A stretch of DNA of 64,000 nt from Promerops cafer (taxonomy: Eukaryota; Chordata; Aves; Passeriformes; Nectariniidae): NCBI GenBank assembly GCA_013398275.1, contig VZSE01010018.1, forward strand, positions 2,053,256-2,117,255, given 5' to 3'. The notes below the pieces were generated by a model. That model saw only the letters and a list, made by a program, of their open reading frames with translations, had not been told where the DNA came from and did not search any database. This document shows positions 12,601 through 25,149 of the stretch, piece by piece (position 1 is the stretch's first letter; each line of letters begins with the position of its first letter). A program made the position numbers and the translations under genes.

Positions 12601-15344
12601 ACAAATGCAATTAAGCTAAAAAAAAAAAAAAAAAAAACACCAAAACAAACAAAACAAAAACAAACAAAAACCTCAAAAACCCAAACCCATAACCAACCAA
12701 ACAAAAAACAACCCAATCTCCCCCCGCAAAAAATCCCACAAAACTAAAACTGTGTTCTGTGCCCAGGAAGAAAAAGAAGCTGAAAATATATAAGCAGTTG
12801 GGCTGAGAGGCCTCTGTAAATAAACACAAGCTAGAAAACTATGGATTTGAAATATATTAAACAATTGAAGGGACTCCTCCTATCAAATATAAACTATTAT
12901 GATATTTAAAAAACCTCTGCAATCCTGATGCATTTTTGTGTCAGTTTCTGCAGGAAGTTCCAAGAAAATTTTGGGTTACAGTAATTGTTTCAATAAAGAA
13001 AATTCCTGAAGGATTTCTAAATTTATATATTTAAAATAGCCATGCACAGTGTGTGTTAAAGAAATGCCCAACTAATTAAATGGATAATTCTTCATCTGTA
13101 TCAGACTTTGAAATTAATAGATCAGTTTATTCTAATCCATGTCTAATTGCTTACAAATCTGTTATTTGCAAAATGGGTCTGAAGCATGTAGAGAACAGGA
13201 TGTCCTTGCATTGTTTTTATTTTGTGTCACAGGTTGTTTCATAAATGTTGCAACTGTCTTTCTCATGGCTGTTACACAGTTCAGAGTTATGTCAAATATC
13301 AAATGGATGTTTCATCTTTCAAATTTTTTTTTAACTAGAAAGAACACACCAGTGCTCACCCTGCTGTAAGTTTCAATCAGAAAATAATACATGGCTGGGA
13401 TTTAGTTCCAGGTATAATATAAAAACTGTGCTGAATTTTTACCTAAATCAGTTTATGGATAATCATGTTTTCACAAATCCTGAAAAGGCAAAGCTACATA
13501 TTTTCCTAGTTGTAATACAAATTATTTGCTGATTTGAGTGACCTGAGATATTTAAGTGGTCAGATAAGAGTATTTGAACTCAGACTATAGGTGGAAAAGG
13601 CATTCATATCTGGGCAAGTTGTCAACAGGCAGTTGCATCACAGTTTTTAAGCATCATATGTGTATAGTACCTCTAGGAACTCACAGTTTGACCTTACCTG
13701 AAGCTGGACTGGTTTCTGCATAAACATTTTTGCAGAATTTATGATTTACATCGATAACATATGATATCAGTAGTAGAATCTGCTTTCTCAACTGCAGCAG
13801 CTTATCAATCACTCTTCCTCTCCAGAAGTGAGTTTTCTTAATTGCAGTTTCTTACAGTACTATGGGGATGCAATGCCCAATGCCAAAATCCAAAAAAACA
13901 ATGTATTGCTTATCTGTAAATAGCTTTTATTTTTTACAGCACTGACAAATCCATCCTAGTCTCTCTTGTGTCCTTTGCTCCAGAATCTAATTCCAAAGAG
14001 GGCCTCATGAGAAAGAGACAGGGTGTGAGAGAAGTGAAGCATTTATTCTGTCATACACAGTACTCCAGAGAGCAATACATGCATTTCATTGACAAGCAAT
14101 ATTTTCACAGGGGTTCTTTGACTGCACTCATGTGTGAGTGTACACATGCACACACTGCAGTATCTATAGAGGAGCTCAGGATGGACCAGACACCTGTGGA
14201 AGAGAAGTCACTGCTGGGAAGTAACTCCCTAATACTAAAGTAAATGGGGGCTTGGTCACAGCATATTCAGTCAAAACGTACTGACTTTTTGGGAGGAATT
14301 GCCAAAATAAAGAAAGGAAATAGTTTATTATATAGAAAGTTGCAACGTGTAATTTTTCTCCCACGGGGGAAAAAAAAAGATTTTCAGAACGAAAATCACA
14401 AAAAGTGGTTACAACAAAATAGCACTGTGGTAGGAAACCTTTTTTGGTGAAAATCCTATTTCTTGTGGTATGCTTGGTTTGCGAACACTTCAAGACTAGG
14501 ATTTACATTGTGACTAAAAATGCATATAAATGCTACATTCATTTTCTTTCTCATTATTAGGTAGTAGTATGTTGCCAAATCCTTTGAGAGAAAAGCAGTC
14601 CTTAGGCTTATTTATTTAGATTAGTGGTGTATCTCGGGCTCTTCATTAGGCATTCAGATATACATCTATGTCCTGAACAAGAAAGATTGCTGATACTTTT
14701 GAACACAGATAGAAATGGAGGAAGAAATTCAAGTAGACACTGCTCATGTCAAAAACAAATTTTTGCCATGTAGATAAGGAGGCAATTTATTAGGAGATCC
14801 TCCACATATATAGGCGAAGCCACCTGGCTAGTTATTTGAAACTTGTACAAGTTGTCAGTAGATACCAGCATAAGCTAATGATCTGAGGTAGACAGTGACA
14901 TATTGACGAGTGTTTTGGTTCATCTTAATGTTATATGTTGCTGTTTAGATCATCTCCAAAGACCTCAATAAAGTATTTTAAAGGAAATTTACTGCACTAA
15001 TTCTTCGTTTACATAATTAAACCCAATATCTGTTGTAGGTGGCTTTGATTTTAAGGCCCCCATACTCAACAAAGCTCTGCAGACTTGCTCACATTGGATG
15101 GTTCTTATAATTTCAGTGAGAAGGCTAATTGTGCAGATCAATGCAAGTGTAAGAGTTTGCATGATTAAGGCCTAGAGACATTATACAGCCCCACTCCTCT
15201 CCCAGAGCATGGATATAAAAGGTTCATCATGGGAAGACAAGGTTTCTGCATGCTCTGTGCACAGCATTACATTCCATCATGTAGATATCCTTCAAATTGA
15301 TATAGGATGTTGGCATTCCTTGTGAGAGTTTATTTCTCTTGAGC
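9627..15344. other. AT-rich non-coding DNA with an A/C tract
   Basis: It holds the A/C tract at 12.6 kb. A weak splice pair around 13339-13365 (27 nt, donor GTAAGT) is too small to call. Nothing else was recognised. Confidence 0.6.
12618..12750. repeat. A/C-only low-complexity tract with poly(A) start
   Basis: It begins with an A-run of about 20 nt and continues for more than 100 nt as A and C with scattered T and a single G. No repeat unit is fixed; CAAA and CAAAA dominate. No retroelement body was recognised on either side. Confidence 0.85.
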
Positions 15345-15536
15345 TAGGAAAAAAATTCTTTGCTGGGAGGATGGTGAGGCACTGGAACACATTGTCCAGA
15401 GAAGTTGTGGCTGTCCCATCCCTGGAAGTGTTCAAGACCAGGTTGGATGGGGCTCTGAGGAACCTGGTCTAGAGGAAGGCGTCCCTGCCTATGGCAGGGG
15501 AGTTGGAATGAGATGAGCTTTCTATGATTCTATGAA
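15345..15536 (+). mobile_element. CR1 LINE 3' fragment
   Basis: Diagnostic CR1 3' UTR runs are present: GGTGAGGCACTGGAACAC, CCCATCCCTGGAAGTGTTCA, GGTTGGATGGGGCTCTGAG, GGCAGGGGAGTTGGAATGAG and a terminal CTATGATTCTATGA. The segment just before the terminus has lost most of AAGGTCCCTTCCAACCC. 5'-truncated copy. Confidence 0.93.
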
Positions 15537-17187
15537 TTCACCATCCCATGACTGTTATTAATCCTCAGAGGTCAGAACTAGGTTCTACTAGGAGAACTTA
15601 GCAGCATTTTAACTAAGGGCACTGTTGCCTACGTGTTGCGTTCTGCTTCTTTCCTGCTAGATAAAAGCTATCCAGAAATGCATTCCAGAAACCTGGTTGC
15701 TTGGTTTCATGTTCCATGAGTGTTGGTTACCATAGTGTTTTAGAAAAATACTTTTTCAGGAAGCAGAAGCATAATCAAAATAGTCCACTGGAGTTGTGGT
15801 GAATGAATGAACCGTCTGTTAACAAATTGAAAGCAATGCATTTATAGATTTAATGATTAGTAAACTTTAAATTCCTGCTACAATCAGGAAAATATAAAAA
15901 AGATGGCATGTCGGTAAGTCCAGAAGTATTCCTCTAGGTACCCAGCAGCTGCCAACCCTTTGAATATACTTCCTTATGATTGTCCTGTGACTGCTCTAAA
16001 CTGACTCTCTTCAGCAACCAAGTTTTTCTGGAAAGCAAACCAGACAGTTCCCTCCACCCAAACTGCAGATTTTTCTGTAGATACTTATCTCTGAGCCGCT
16101 GGAAAAAGCCCTGCCTCCCAGTTTTTAAGCCAGAATATACCCGGTACTGATCAAAAAGTGTTACATTCATACTGGATTCCTCTTGTCCAAATTTTGCTTT
16201 ACGTGTTTTTGTTGCAATGAAAAAAATGCAGATTCTTTACTTTGATCCCAGAGACCTAAGTACTGTGCAAGTTTAACATAAAAACCCTTTAATGTTCTCA
16301 AGTTCATGCAGTCTGTGTAAACTAGTGGTTCAGAATTCCAGACAGAAGTTGAAAGACAACTGAGGACTCTTGTCACAATTTGAAATAAGAAATGAAGGTG
16401 TTCTACTTATTACTAGGAAAGAAAAAAGCATCATTTAGATACATGATGCTTGTTGGTCCTCTGAAATCTCCTTTGTGCTGGTCTTTAATCCAGTACTGAA
16501 AATTTCAAACCAATTACTAACCTATTGAGCTGTCTGGTTTTGGTTAATGGTTCAGCATATTTCATGTTCTTCAATAATCATTCTGTGCTTATTTATATAT
16601 TACCCTGTTGTCCAAGCTGCAGCTTTGCTGTCGAGTGCGAAGTAGAACAATCTCTTAAAGTCAGATGTGTTTTCAGCTACACTATGGTAATCTTGGCTGT
16701 GATGAGGCTCATGACTCTCCACTAGGAAGAAAATTTGGATATTAACATTAAATTCACAGCGTGTGAATATATCTGGGGCAGAAGAAAAATATAATATCAT
16801 AAAATTCAATGAGCTGTGGAGTCACAAGTTACATGAATTCATGTATCACTACTGAATCTGAATTCTTTCATTAATGTACACGCAGTATTTGGTATTTATT
16901 TTTACGTAGTTATTCAGGATTTGTCCAGTACAGAATTTAATTCTGATAGAGATGGATAATCAAGTAACCAAGGATCTGGTAGCTAAGATACTCTACTGAT
17001 TGCATGATAGCTGATCCCAATGCTGATTTGAGTATCCTGTATGGGAAGATGTGCAAACTCTTGTGGAAGGAAGTCTGCTTGTACACAGGAATATTACCAA
17101 AATGTGTGAGGCAAAAGCTAAAGAAATGCCCTGATATGACTGCACAATGTGAATTTCACAGAGGTACTGTGGAACTTTAATTTGATA
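15537..17187. other. Spacer between two CR1 copies
   Basis: Unique AT-rich sequence. The only point of note is the perfect donor at 15.91 kb. Confidence 0.6.
15760..15913 (+). other. Weak candidate 154-nt exon
   Basis: A perfect intronic donor GTAAGT follows ATGTCG at 15913/15914. The best upstream acceptor is ACTTTTTCAG (AG at 15758-15759), which has a short pyrimidine tract. Reported mainly because of the donor. Confidence 0.18.
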
Positions 17188-17610
17188 AAGAGATAGAGGA
17201 CTCTCCTATGAGGAAAGGCTGAGAGAACTGGGCTTGTTCAGCCTGGAAGAGAGAAGGCTTTGGGGTGACCTAATTGTGGCTTTCCAGGACCTGAAGGGAA
17301 CAGGGAACATCCAAGAAAGATGGAGAGAGAGTATTTACTAGGGCCTGGAGTGACAGGACAAGGGGGAATGGCTTCACACCGACAGAAAGTAGGTTTAGAT
17401 TAGAGATTAGGCAGAAATTCTTCCCTCTGAGGGTGGTGAGGCCCTGGCACAGGTTGCCCAGAGAAGCTGTGGATGCCCCATCCCTGGAAGTGTTCAAGGC
17501 CAGGCTGGATGGGGCTCTGAGCAACCTGGGATAGTGGAAGGTGGCCATAACAGGGATTTGGAATGAGATGATCTTCAAGGTCCCTTCCAACCCAAACTAT
17601 TCTGTGATTT
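17188..17610 (+). mobile_element. CR1 LINE 3' fragment (longest copy)
   Basis: About 420 bp, the longest CR1 copy here. It includes the stretch upstream of the shorter copies (AGGAAAGGCTGAGAGAACTG, TTCAGCCTGGAAGAGAGAAG) and the full 3' end through CCCTTCCAACCCAAACTATT and CTGTGATT. It lies in the same orientation as, and is alignable to, the copy 1.9 kb upstream. It is 5'-truncated, and the two minus-strand open frames over it are repeat artefacts. Confidence 0.96.
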
Positions 17611-20600
17611 TGCACAAAATTTTCCCCGAAGTTAGTATAATTAGTATGTCTTTACTCAGAATGTGAATTTTCCATTATTCCTGTGAATTATCACTTCCAA
17701 ACAGCACAATTATCTTCTCCCTGATGACACCCATCAGCCATAGTGTGCCTTTTCATTTGTTTGAATTTGTCAGAAAGAGACAGTTCATTGAAAAGAAAAC
17801 TGCTTATATTAACAACATTTCCTATTGGAAAAGGGGATTTTAAAAGATACTGCATATATATTTTCCACAACCAAAGTTAATTTTTGTATTTCAAATAACT
17901 TTTCAGGTCTGTAAACTATATTTAGTGTATAAATAGTTCCCTCTCTACAAGTCAATAACCTGTAAATTATACATGTATAGTGGAAGTAGGAGTTAAGATC
18001 CAGAGTTCTCTCTTCCCTGCCTTTGATCACTCATATCCTGCTCAATCTTACAAGAAGGCTCCATGCCTTTGATCTCCTCTGCCTCTATCTCTGTTGTTCA
18101 GGTTATCTGGGGATGTTGATTTTGAAGTGTAGGTTTTCCTCACAAAATTAAGTCAATTCAAACTAAAAAATAACTGCAAATGTAGCCATTTGTGCTAAAA
18201 ATACCGAAGAAGTCAACATCTAGAATGAATATTTAAAACATTTCTATGTATGAAGTGTTAATTTCTTCAATATAAAAGTATTTTGAGATCTAGATTTGAG
18301 AGATTATGCTGTTTGGAGTGAGATTATTTTGCAAAATCAAGAATTCACAGCAGGGAAATTGAATAGTGCTATATTTAAAACTGTTTTAACAATTTTTACT
18401 TCAAAACTACTTGCTGCTTTGGTCAGCTGAATCAAAACACACCTTGCATTGGACTATAATGCACATGTTCTTTCTTTTCAACTAAGAGTTATGACCTGAC
18501 CAGTTCTTTTCAGGCTAATAGAACTCAACCTGCTGTGAATATAACCCAGCAAAGTGCATGCACAGGTCCCATATTTTTTTTGTAATTAAAATAAGAAAAT
18601 GTGTGGGATGTTTTTGGACATATGTACATATATATCTACCTGGAAAACATTCTGATGTTTTGGAAAGTACCGTCCAGAACTGTAGGAATATAAGGACCTA
18701 GAGATGCATGTCATTTCCTTCTTGAAATAACTAATTATGTTCTAAAAATCTGTATTTTCTCTTTTTGCCAGTGAACTCTGCCATACTGAGGTGTAAGACT
18801 GTTTGATTTATACCAGCCAGGGGATAGGTGACACACAGCTTGTGTTCTACTTTTGGTTCAAGGCAGCTAAGCAAAATGATACTCTTAAATAACATTTTAT
18901 AAGATTTTAAGGTATGAGTAGCCAGGATTCATACATGTTCATATGGAAAAGTATGAAGTACAAAAAAAAAACCAACTCTTTAGCAGTGACAGATAAATCA
19001 ATGGTATAAAGAACACCCCTCCTGCATCCTTTATATTACCAGTCTGTATTCAGGTCAAGAATGAGTCCTAAGAAAAATAAATGGCCTTAGGGGACCCTTG
19101 CTACATAACGTGCAGGCAGTAGGGAGCAAGAACTCATCTGGGCTTTCTGCAGAGTTCTATCTGTGCAATCCCAGGCCCCTGAGATTTTTCCTTCTGAAGC
19201 CTGGGAGAGGATTGTTGTTTTGGTGGCATTCTTTGCACATGTACGTGAACTCAGTGAAGCATTGCTGCCATTTTTGAAGGGGATCATTGGGATGGAAGTT
19301 ATCCTGGGACAGGTTTAGGCACTAGGCATGCTGCTGAATGCATACATTTTCTGGCTTCCATTCTGGCTATACTTGAAGAGATGTTAGGAAAAGACAGACA
19401 CTGCTTTATTTATCACAAGTAGAAGGAATGTAAGGAGTTATTTGTTGTTAACCCTCTTTGCTAGCTGATTCTCTGTATGCACTGTCTTCCTACTCTAATG
19501 ACTAGGAACTATACCAAGGTATCTTCAGATTTCAATTTTCAAAGGTAGTGGTCAAGTTGGTGCAAACTGTATGTGTGGTATTTAGAAATTATCTAATTCG
19601 AGGTAGTACTTATGTTTCAGTGCAGTGTACTTAACACTGAGCAATGTCAGGTATTGGGTGCTCAGTACAGTAATGTTGTTTCTGAAAACAAGTTAATTTT
19701 TGGTTCCTTTGCCTCTAGAACTGGTAAAAACATTTAACTGCCATGCTACCCAGGAATTTTGAGGAGTGATGTGCTAAAAACTTAAATTTAGGGAAAAAAA
19801 ATAGGTGTTACAGATTTTTTCATCCACTGAATAGTGATGATAATGCTCAGTCATATTTACACTTAGACCTAGAAGAGGCAAACAAGGTAAAGAGAATCTA
19901 AGTGTTTTTCTACATCTAAGACTAGGTGTATGTGAGGGGATTGGATGTTTTATCTCTTGCTGTGAACTTACTTAATGTTTCTGGAGTGACAGTAGTGAAA
20001 TAAATAGGAGCTGAAACAAGTATGTTGAAGGAAATGTCTGTGGCAAAGATCTTCCTAGCATCAGGTTTGGTTTGATAGAGCACCGTGGCATTTCTACCTG
20101 TCTGAGTCACTGTGTTGTTGCTTGTGGAGAAAGGGACATATCTCTTTGTGCCTGAATTATCACCTGTAAAAGGCTAAGTTTTTCTAAGGGATGGTGAGCA
20201 GTGATAGAGCCTGGCTTTTGCTTGGGCCTCCTATGAACTCATCTCCAAACCATCTCTCCTGCAGCCATGCTGTTTATTCTACCACAACTGTGCTTCCCTG
20301 TGAAGAGGAGAAAGGTGTCTCCTGTTTGCTCTTGGTGCTTTCTTTATACCGTGTAAGAGTTACTGGAAAAGACTCATCTGAATTTTCAGTAGTGGTTTAA
20401 TTTCATTTTATTTGTACCCTTTGTTATTTATGAATATCTGCACATTTAAGGGAAGAGCTAATCTTAAAAAAATCCATGGCTTTTCTTGTATGAACAAGAG
20501 TACTGGATGTGCATTATTCAGTTTTCTATTGCTATGTATTTCTAAAGACTGTATTAATCCAGTAGCAAATCAGAAAGAAGGTTGTGAAGGTCTGGTACCC

Positions 20601-22113
20601 AGCCATATAGCCAAAGGCCAAAAGTTAAATAAGTTTCAAATAACGTAGTAAAAAGTTTAGAGGAGAGGGATTTTAAAACAAAATGGTTCATGGAAATTTC
20701 AGAAAGGGGAAAATTACACTTGAATTTAAGAGGAATGACATCTCTGGCTCTTATCACAGAGCATCTTGGTTAAGTCTCTTAATCCGGTGCTGTTAACCTT
20801 AAGGCAGAAAAATACAGAAGGCATAGTGCCATTTGTGGATAAAATTAAAGTAGCTAGCAGATGATAACTTTTAATTTGCGTGCGTTTTACAAATAATTTT
20901 TGTCACCTCTATACACTAGGGCTTTTGAGAATGTGATCTGCAGAGCAAGACCATTTAGTTCTAAAGTGTTATGCTGTGCAATATAGTATGTTAAAGTTAT
21001 CCAGAAATGTGCAATATATCCAGCACTTGCATATCCTCTTCACTTTGTGTGTTTTCAACTTTTAGCTTGTAGTTTTAAAGTTTTAAGCTTGCTAGTTTTG
21101 TTTTCATGTTGAAGAACAGCCATGTAAAGGGCAGAGACTCCCTTCGTAACTCTCCCTTCACACTGGCATGGTTGTTGTGTTTCTTTCCCTTTCTCTGTCA
21201 GATTTTCTGTCATATCTTCTGTGGGTTGCCATGCCCAGGGAAGACTCTGATTTTTCCTTTTCCATTGTTTAGCCTTTTAACCTAAGAATTTTGGGGTGAT
21301 GGTTGTTCTGTGGGAACTGAGTACAGTACAACTATATTTGTCTGTGACCAGAAACCCTCAGCACAGCCCAGGTTTCCTGTCCTCCTTGCCTTCCTCTTGC
21401 TGCCTCCTGAGTAGAGGAAGGATGGCAGGGGGAGTGCCTTCTTCTCCCATGGAGAGGTTGTTTTTTTGCAGCTTCTCTGCACCCAGCTTTGCTGCCTCCT
21501 CCAGCTGTGCATGAACAGGACCAGGCACTCCCACAGACACAAGTTCTTGGTTCCCTTTGTGTTGCCCGTGAATTAGTTCATAGTTCAAAGAACTCTGAGG
21601 TTCATCTACATCTCTAATTGTTGTCAGGCACATATGTAAGTGATATTTTAACAGCTTTTTAACATCCTTCTTGAATATTGGTGAAGTCAGTACTCATTAT
21701 TGAGGGCTAGCCGCATGTTGAAGTGTTTTTCCATACATGGAAAATAAAAAAGACTGTAGGGTGCTGTGCCTGTCACCCTTCAAAAGCTGCTGCTCAGATT
21801 TGCCCAGTTCAGACTGTCTATTATTTGTAAGTATTGGCAAATATCCTTCTGAGATCTGCAAGTCATACTGTTCTCTTGTCCTTTTCACATATCACCACTG
21901 AATAATAGTAGCAAATTTGAACAGGATATTAATTCATTGTTGTTTGGTAGAAGGTTTCCATTCAGTTGTAATGAAACCCTTATTTTTCACCATGGTTCAA
22001 AAGGCACCTGGGTATATTGGTGGTTCTGTTAGAGATGTATTATGGCCTAAACATTTTTAAGGTTAATGGTAAAATGTAAGGTGGGATGAACTGGAGTCCC
22101 AAGTGCCCTATTA

Positions 22114-22192
22114 CCAAAAAAAAAAAAAAAACCCCAACCAAAAACAAACAAACAAACAAAAAAAAACCGAACAAACAAACAAAAAAAAAAAC
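22114..22192. repeat. A-rich (CAAA)n tract
   Basis: An A16 run, then CCCC, then several CAAA units, another A-run, CAAA units and a final A-run. One G only. Same character as 12.6 kb. Confidence 0.85.
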
Positions 22193-22789
22193 AGTTAAAC
22201 ATTTGGTTTGATTTTTGCTCAAATCAATAAGAAAACTACTCAAGTGATATAAATTGAATCTCAAGTTTCAGTTTCTACATAACTGTTAATTAAAGACATT
22301 TGGCTGAATTTTCTGAGTCTGGAAAAATTAACTTAGTTCTAAATAATCTCAAAGACATGTTATTAAATCTCAAAGATCTTTATGGAAGAATTCCCTCTTA
22401 CATCGTTCATATGGCTGAGGGGTAATGACACACAGAGTTTGTTTGTGGTCCTTGGAGTGATCCCTGTGGTCCAAGCTATGGGTCTTGTGGCAAGTATCTG
22501 GAGTGATAAGCAGCATTTCCACTTACCTCCTGGTGGCACCTGTTCAGCCATCTTTAGTTCATAGAGAAAAGAAAAGGATGTCTGGATTCAAAAACATGCA
22601 CATGGCATTGCAGTCTGGAAGACCGTTTGAGAGAGCTTACACCATGTCACTGTGTCAGAGGGCTTTCCTCCAGCTGCTGGCCCTTGAAAACCTCCAAAGC
22701 TGGAAAAGAGGCAAAATAAGCCATGAACTGATTTTCTGGGGCCATAGCAAGTTTCTCTTCTGACTGACAGCTCCCACCAGTTGGCCAGA

Positions 22790-23125
22790 GTGGGGCTGAT
22801 GCCACGTGCACTGGCTTAGCAGACGGAGCAGGGTCACTTCCATCCCCTGATGTTGTACACAGCACCTCCTCCCAGCCCCTTGCACCTGCTAGGCTGTAGT
22901 GGTTCTACCTTCTCCCCATCCTCTGGGTCCCACCAGCATGGCCACCACCACTTGTAGGGGCTGCCCCGAGTGCTCTCCTCCTCCCAGTCACACCTGCCTG
23001 CCCAGAAACCCGGGTGCCAACCTCCAGGATGTGCCAGCAGCAAGGCAGGGTGTGACCTGTGCTGTCAGGCTGCCGTGTGCACTGTCCCACTCCCAGCTGG
23101 ATGACAGCCCCAGGATGCCACCCTG
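22790..23125. other. GC-rich patch, CpG-poor
   Basis: The block is clearly richer in G+C than the surrounding AT-rich DNA, with mostly CCTCC, CCCAG and TGCCAGCAGC words and few CpG. Open frames on both strands follow from the composition. It could be a decayed element or a GC-biased conversion hot spot. Not identified. Confidence 0.5.
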
Positions 23126-24089
23126 AGGGCTGCACCACCATCATAATAATCTTCCTCCACTTCAAAGCCCTCTTTCTCACACTTCCTTCCTTCGGTAATG
23201 AACCTTCCATTTCCTCCAGGTAAATAAAGTGAAACTGGAAAGAACTGTAAAACAAAACATAAAAGTAGCCGAGCTGGAGAGTTATAGCCCACAGTGTCCC
23301 TGGGAATGGGTTTTCCTGTCCTCACACTGCAGTTTCTAGACTGTTGTCTCCTAGTTTGTTTGCCTTTTCTTCCCAGATTTTAGCTATAAAATCTCTAGCA
23401 TGCAACCTTCACAGGAGCATTTGGAGACATGCTAATAGGTAGAGAGACTCCTCCCATAGCTCCATTTTTATTAATGAGAGGATCAGAGAAATTGCCACGT
23501 TTTTAACATGCTTTTTGCAGTAGCTATTAAAGTTCATGGTGCAGAAACAGTAAACTCATTTGTTGACAACACAGAGGTCTGAGGTCAATTCTTCTGTATG
23601 AGGTTTTCAGGTGCTGAGAGAGCATGTGTTTGTTGCTCAGTAGGTTACGTGGTATTTTCATTTGGAAATGACATTTTACGTGACATTTTACTTTAGAACA
23701 ATAGCTGGGCAAAATCGAAGTTTCGGGTCTGTAGCAGAAGAGTAATGTCTATTACTTAGTCTGTTTAGTAACTTGCATCATTTATAAATTCTGCCTGATT
23801 GCATCTCTTTTCACAAAATCCAGTTTAAATGCATTTTGAAGAAGGGAGGGCACTGACTGTTTTCAAATGTTCTGGTTTGCAAACTTGCAGAGCAGCTGTC
23901 CTACTCACGGGTGAGGATAAGAGGGCTCAGATGAAGAGTTTTGTGTTGCTGGAAACACAAGCAGTTTCCTCAGGAGACTGCTTTGAGGGAGATTGCAGCA
24001 ATATTGCAGCCCCACTGTTACTGGTGGGTATTGCTGCATGCATGTGTAATTTGTGTTAGATAAAATCAGGAGGTAATAAAATCAGGTAA

Positions 24090-24720
24090 AAAGAAGAGAT
24101 GAGAGATCTGCTGCATAGGGTTTTTTCCTTTCCTTTTCTTAATTTTCTTAGGGAGAAAAAATTTCCAGGGGATGCCACAATAATTTGGGGAGAAGCGAGT
24201 GCTGCTTTAAATCAGAAAACTTGTGTTATACCAAGTGCTTTATTTTGGGAACCATTTCAGTATGTTATGAAGGAAAGTTGCAGACTAGGCATGTTTACTA
24301 GACCTTTAATTGCTACATTTAGGAGAAAGGCGCTTTTTTTTTCTTCTATCCTCCCCCCTCCCCTTTTTAACGACAAGAAGCCAGAGTTTGCTGTGCAAAT
24401 GAAGCAGGCTTTGCAAGAATCAGATTCACTTTGGACGACTCTTCACATTCCTCGTCATCATTACATTAGGCAGCACAATTCCATCTCTGGTTGTTGGGCA
24501 GAAAAAGTGGGCAGCCTGCCAGGTAGACGTTTCCATGGCTCCCAACCCCCAAAGGTGATGCGTTTTTCAGCTAATTCAATGAAGAGTGGGCTGAACTTTG
24601 GGTATAAACTAGACAATAGCTGCCTTCGCAGTATCAGCAGAATGGTTTATGGGAATGCACTCCACATTTGGCAGAGCATCATGTGACCTTACGGCTGAGA
24701 TTTTGTGATGGTGCCAACGG
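24090..24720. promoter_or_regulatory. Conserved-element-like block upstream of the candidate promoter
   Basis: The block has balanced, non-repetitive sequence with AT-rich flanks and a TGCAAATG octamer-like site near 24396. It contains the window's longest open frame, 195 codons on the plus strand from 24099 to 24686. That frame starts in T-rich sequence and shows no domain, signal peptide or family resemblance that I recognise. I read it as regulatory DNA of the nearby promoter rather than a gene. A cross-species codon-substitution test would decide. Confidence 0.35.
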
Positions 24721-24868
24721 AGACTTGGAAAGCCGTGCCCGTTCTGACTTTTTTCTTTTCTTACATGGCTCAGAAAATGGTGGATCTTAATACTTGACTT
24801 TAGCCAGACTCAGCAAGCGATTGAGCTTTGAAGCACAACTTTGCCTTTATTCTGGCTTTTTTGGCACA

Positions 24869-24882
24869 CCACCAGGAGGCTG
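24869..24882 (+). promoter_or_regulatory. Candidate CTCF site
   Basis: CCACCAGGAGGCTG matches the CTCF core (CCASYAGRKGGC) well. It lies 375 bp upstream of the TATA box, where a boundary or promoter-proximal loop anchor would fit. One motif match without occupancy data. Confidence 0.35.
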
Positions 24883-25149
24883 TCCCTTTCACGCCTGATA
24901 AATTCTGCTTCTTATCTCCAGATAGAAAAAAGAAAGAAAGAAAATATAAGCAGAATAATTATACTTCATAACTGCATTTTAGAACTACACGTTTTATTTT
25001 TTTATCGGTGACGTGTAGTTAAGAACAGCCCTCCTGAGTGTCTCAAGGATAAAAGTTGTTATTTTTTTTTATTTTTCTGGGGGTTTTTTTTGTTGTTTTT
25101 TCTTCTTTTTTCTCCTTCCTCCTGTTTAATGAACAGGCGTTTGAACTGG

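Larger units (their letters stand above)
17611..24089. other. Non-coding DNA upstream of the promoter block
   Basis: It contains the (CAAA)n tract at 22.1 kb and the GC-rich patch at 22.8-23.1 kb. No interspersed repeat, gene or RNA was recognised in the rest. Confidence 0.6.

Noticed and set aside
12611..12829. Minus-strand frame rich in Phe/Val/Leu resembling a membrane protein
   Set aside because: It is a translation of the A/C tract.
17270..17615. Minus-strand open frames of 106 and 71 codons
   Set aside because: They lie antisense over the CR1 3' fragment and reflect its composition.
22363..22551. Minus-strand ATG with good context followed by CCAGGAG|GTAAGTGG, a perfect donor
   Set aside because: It could be a first coding exon, but no partner exon, promoter or recognisable peptide was found on that strand. 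The match is probably chance in a 64-kb window.
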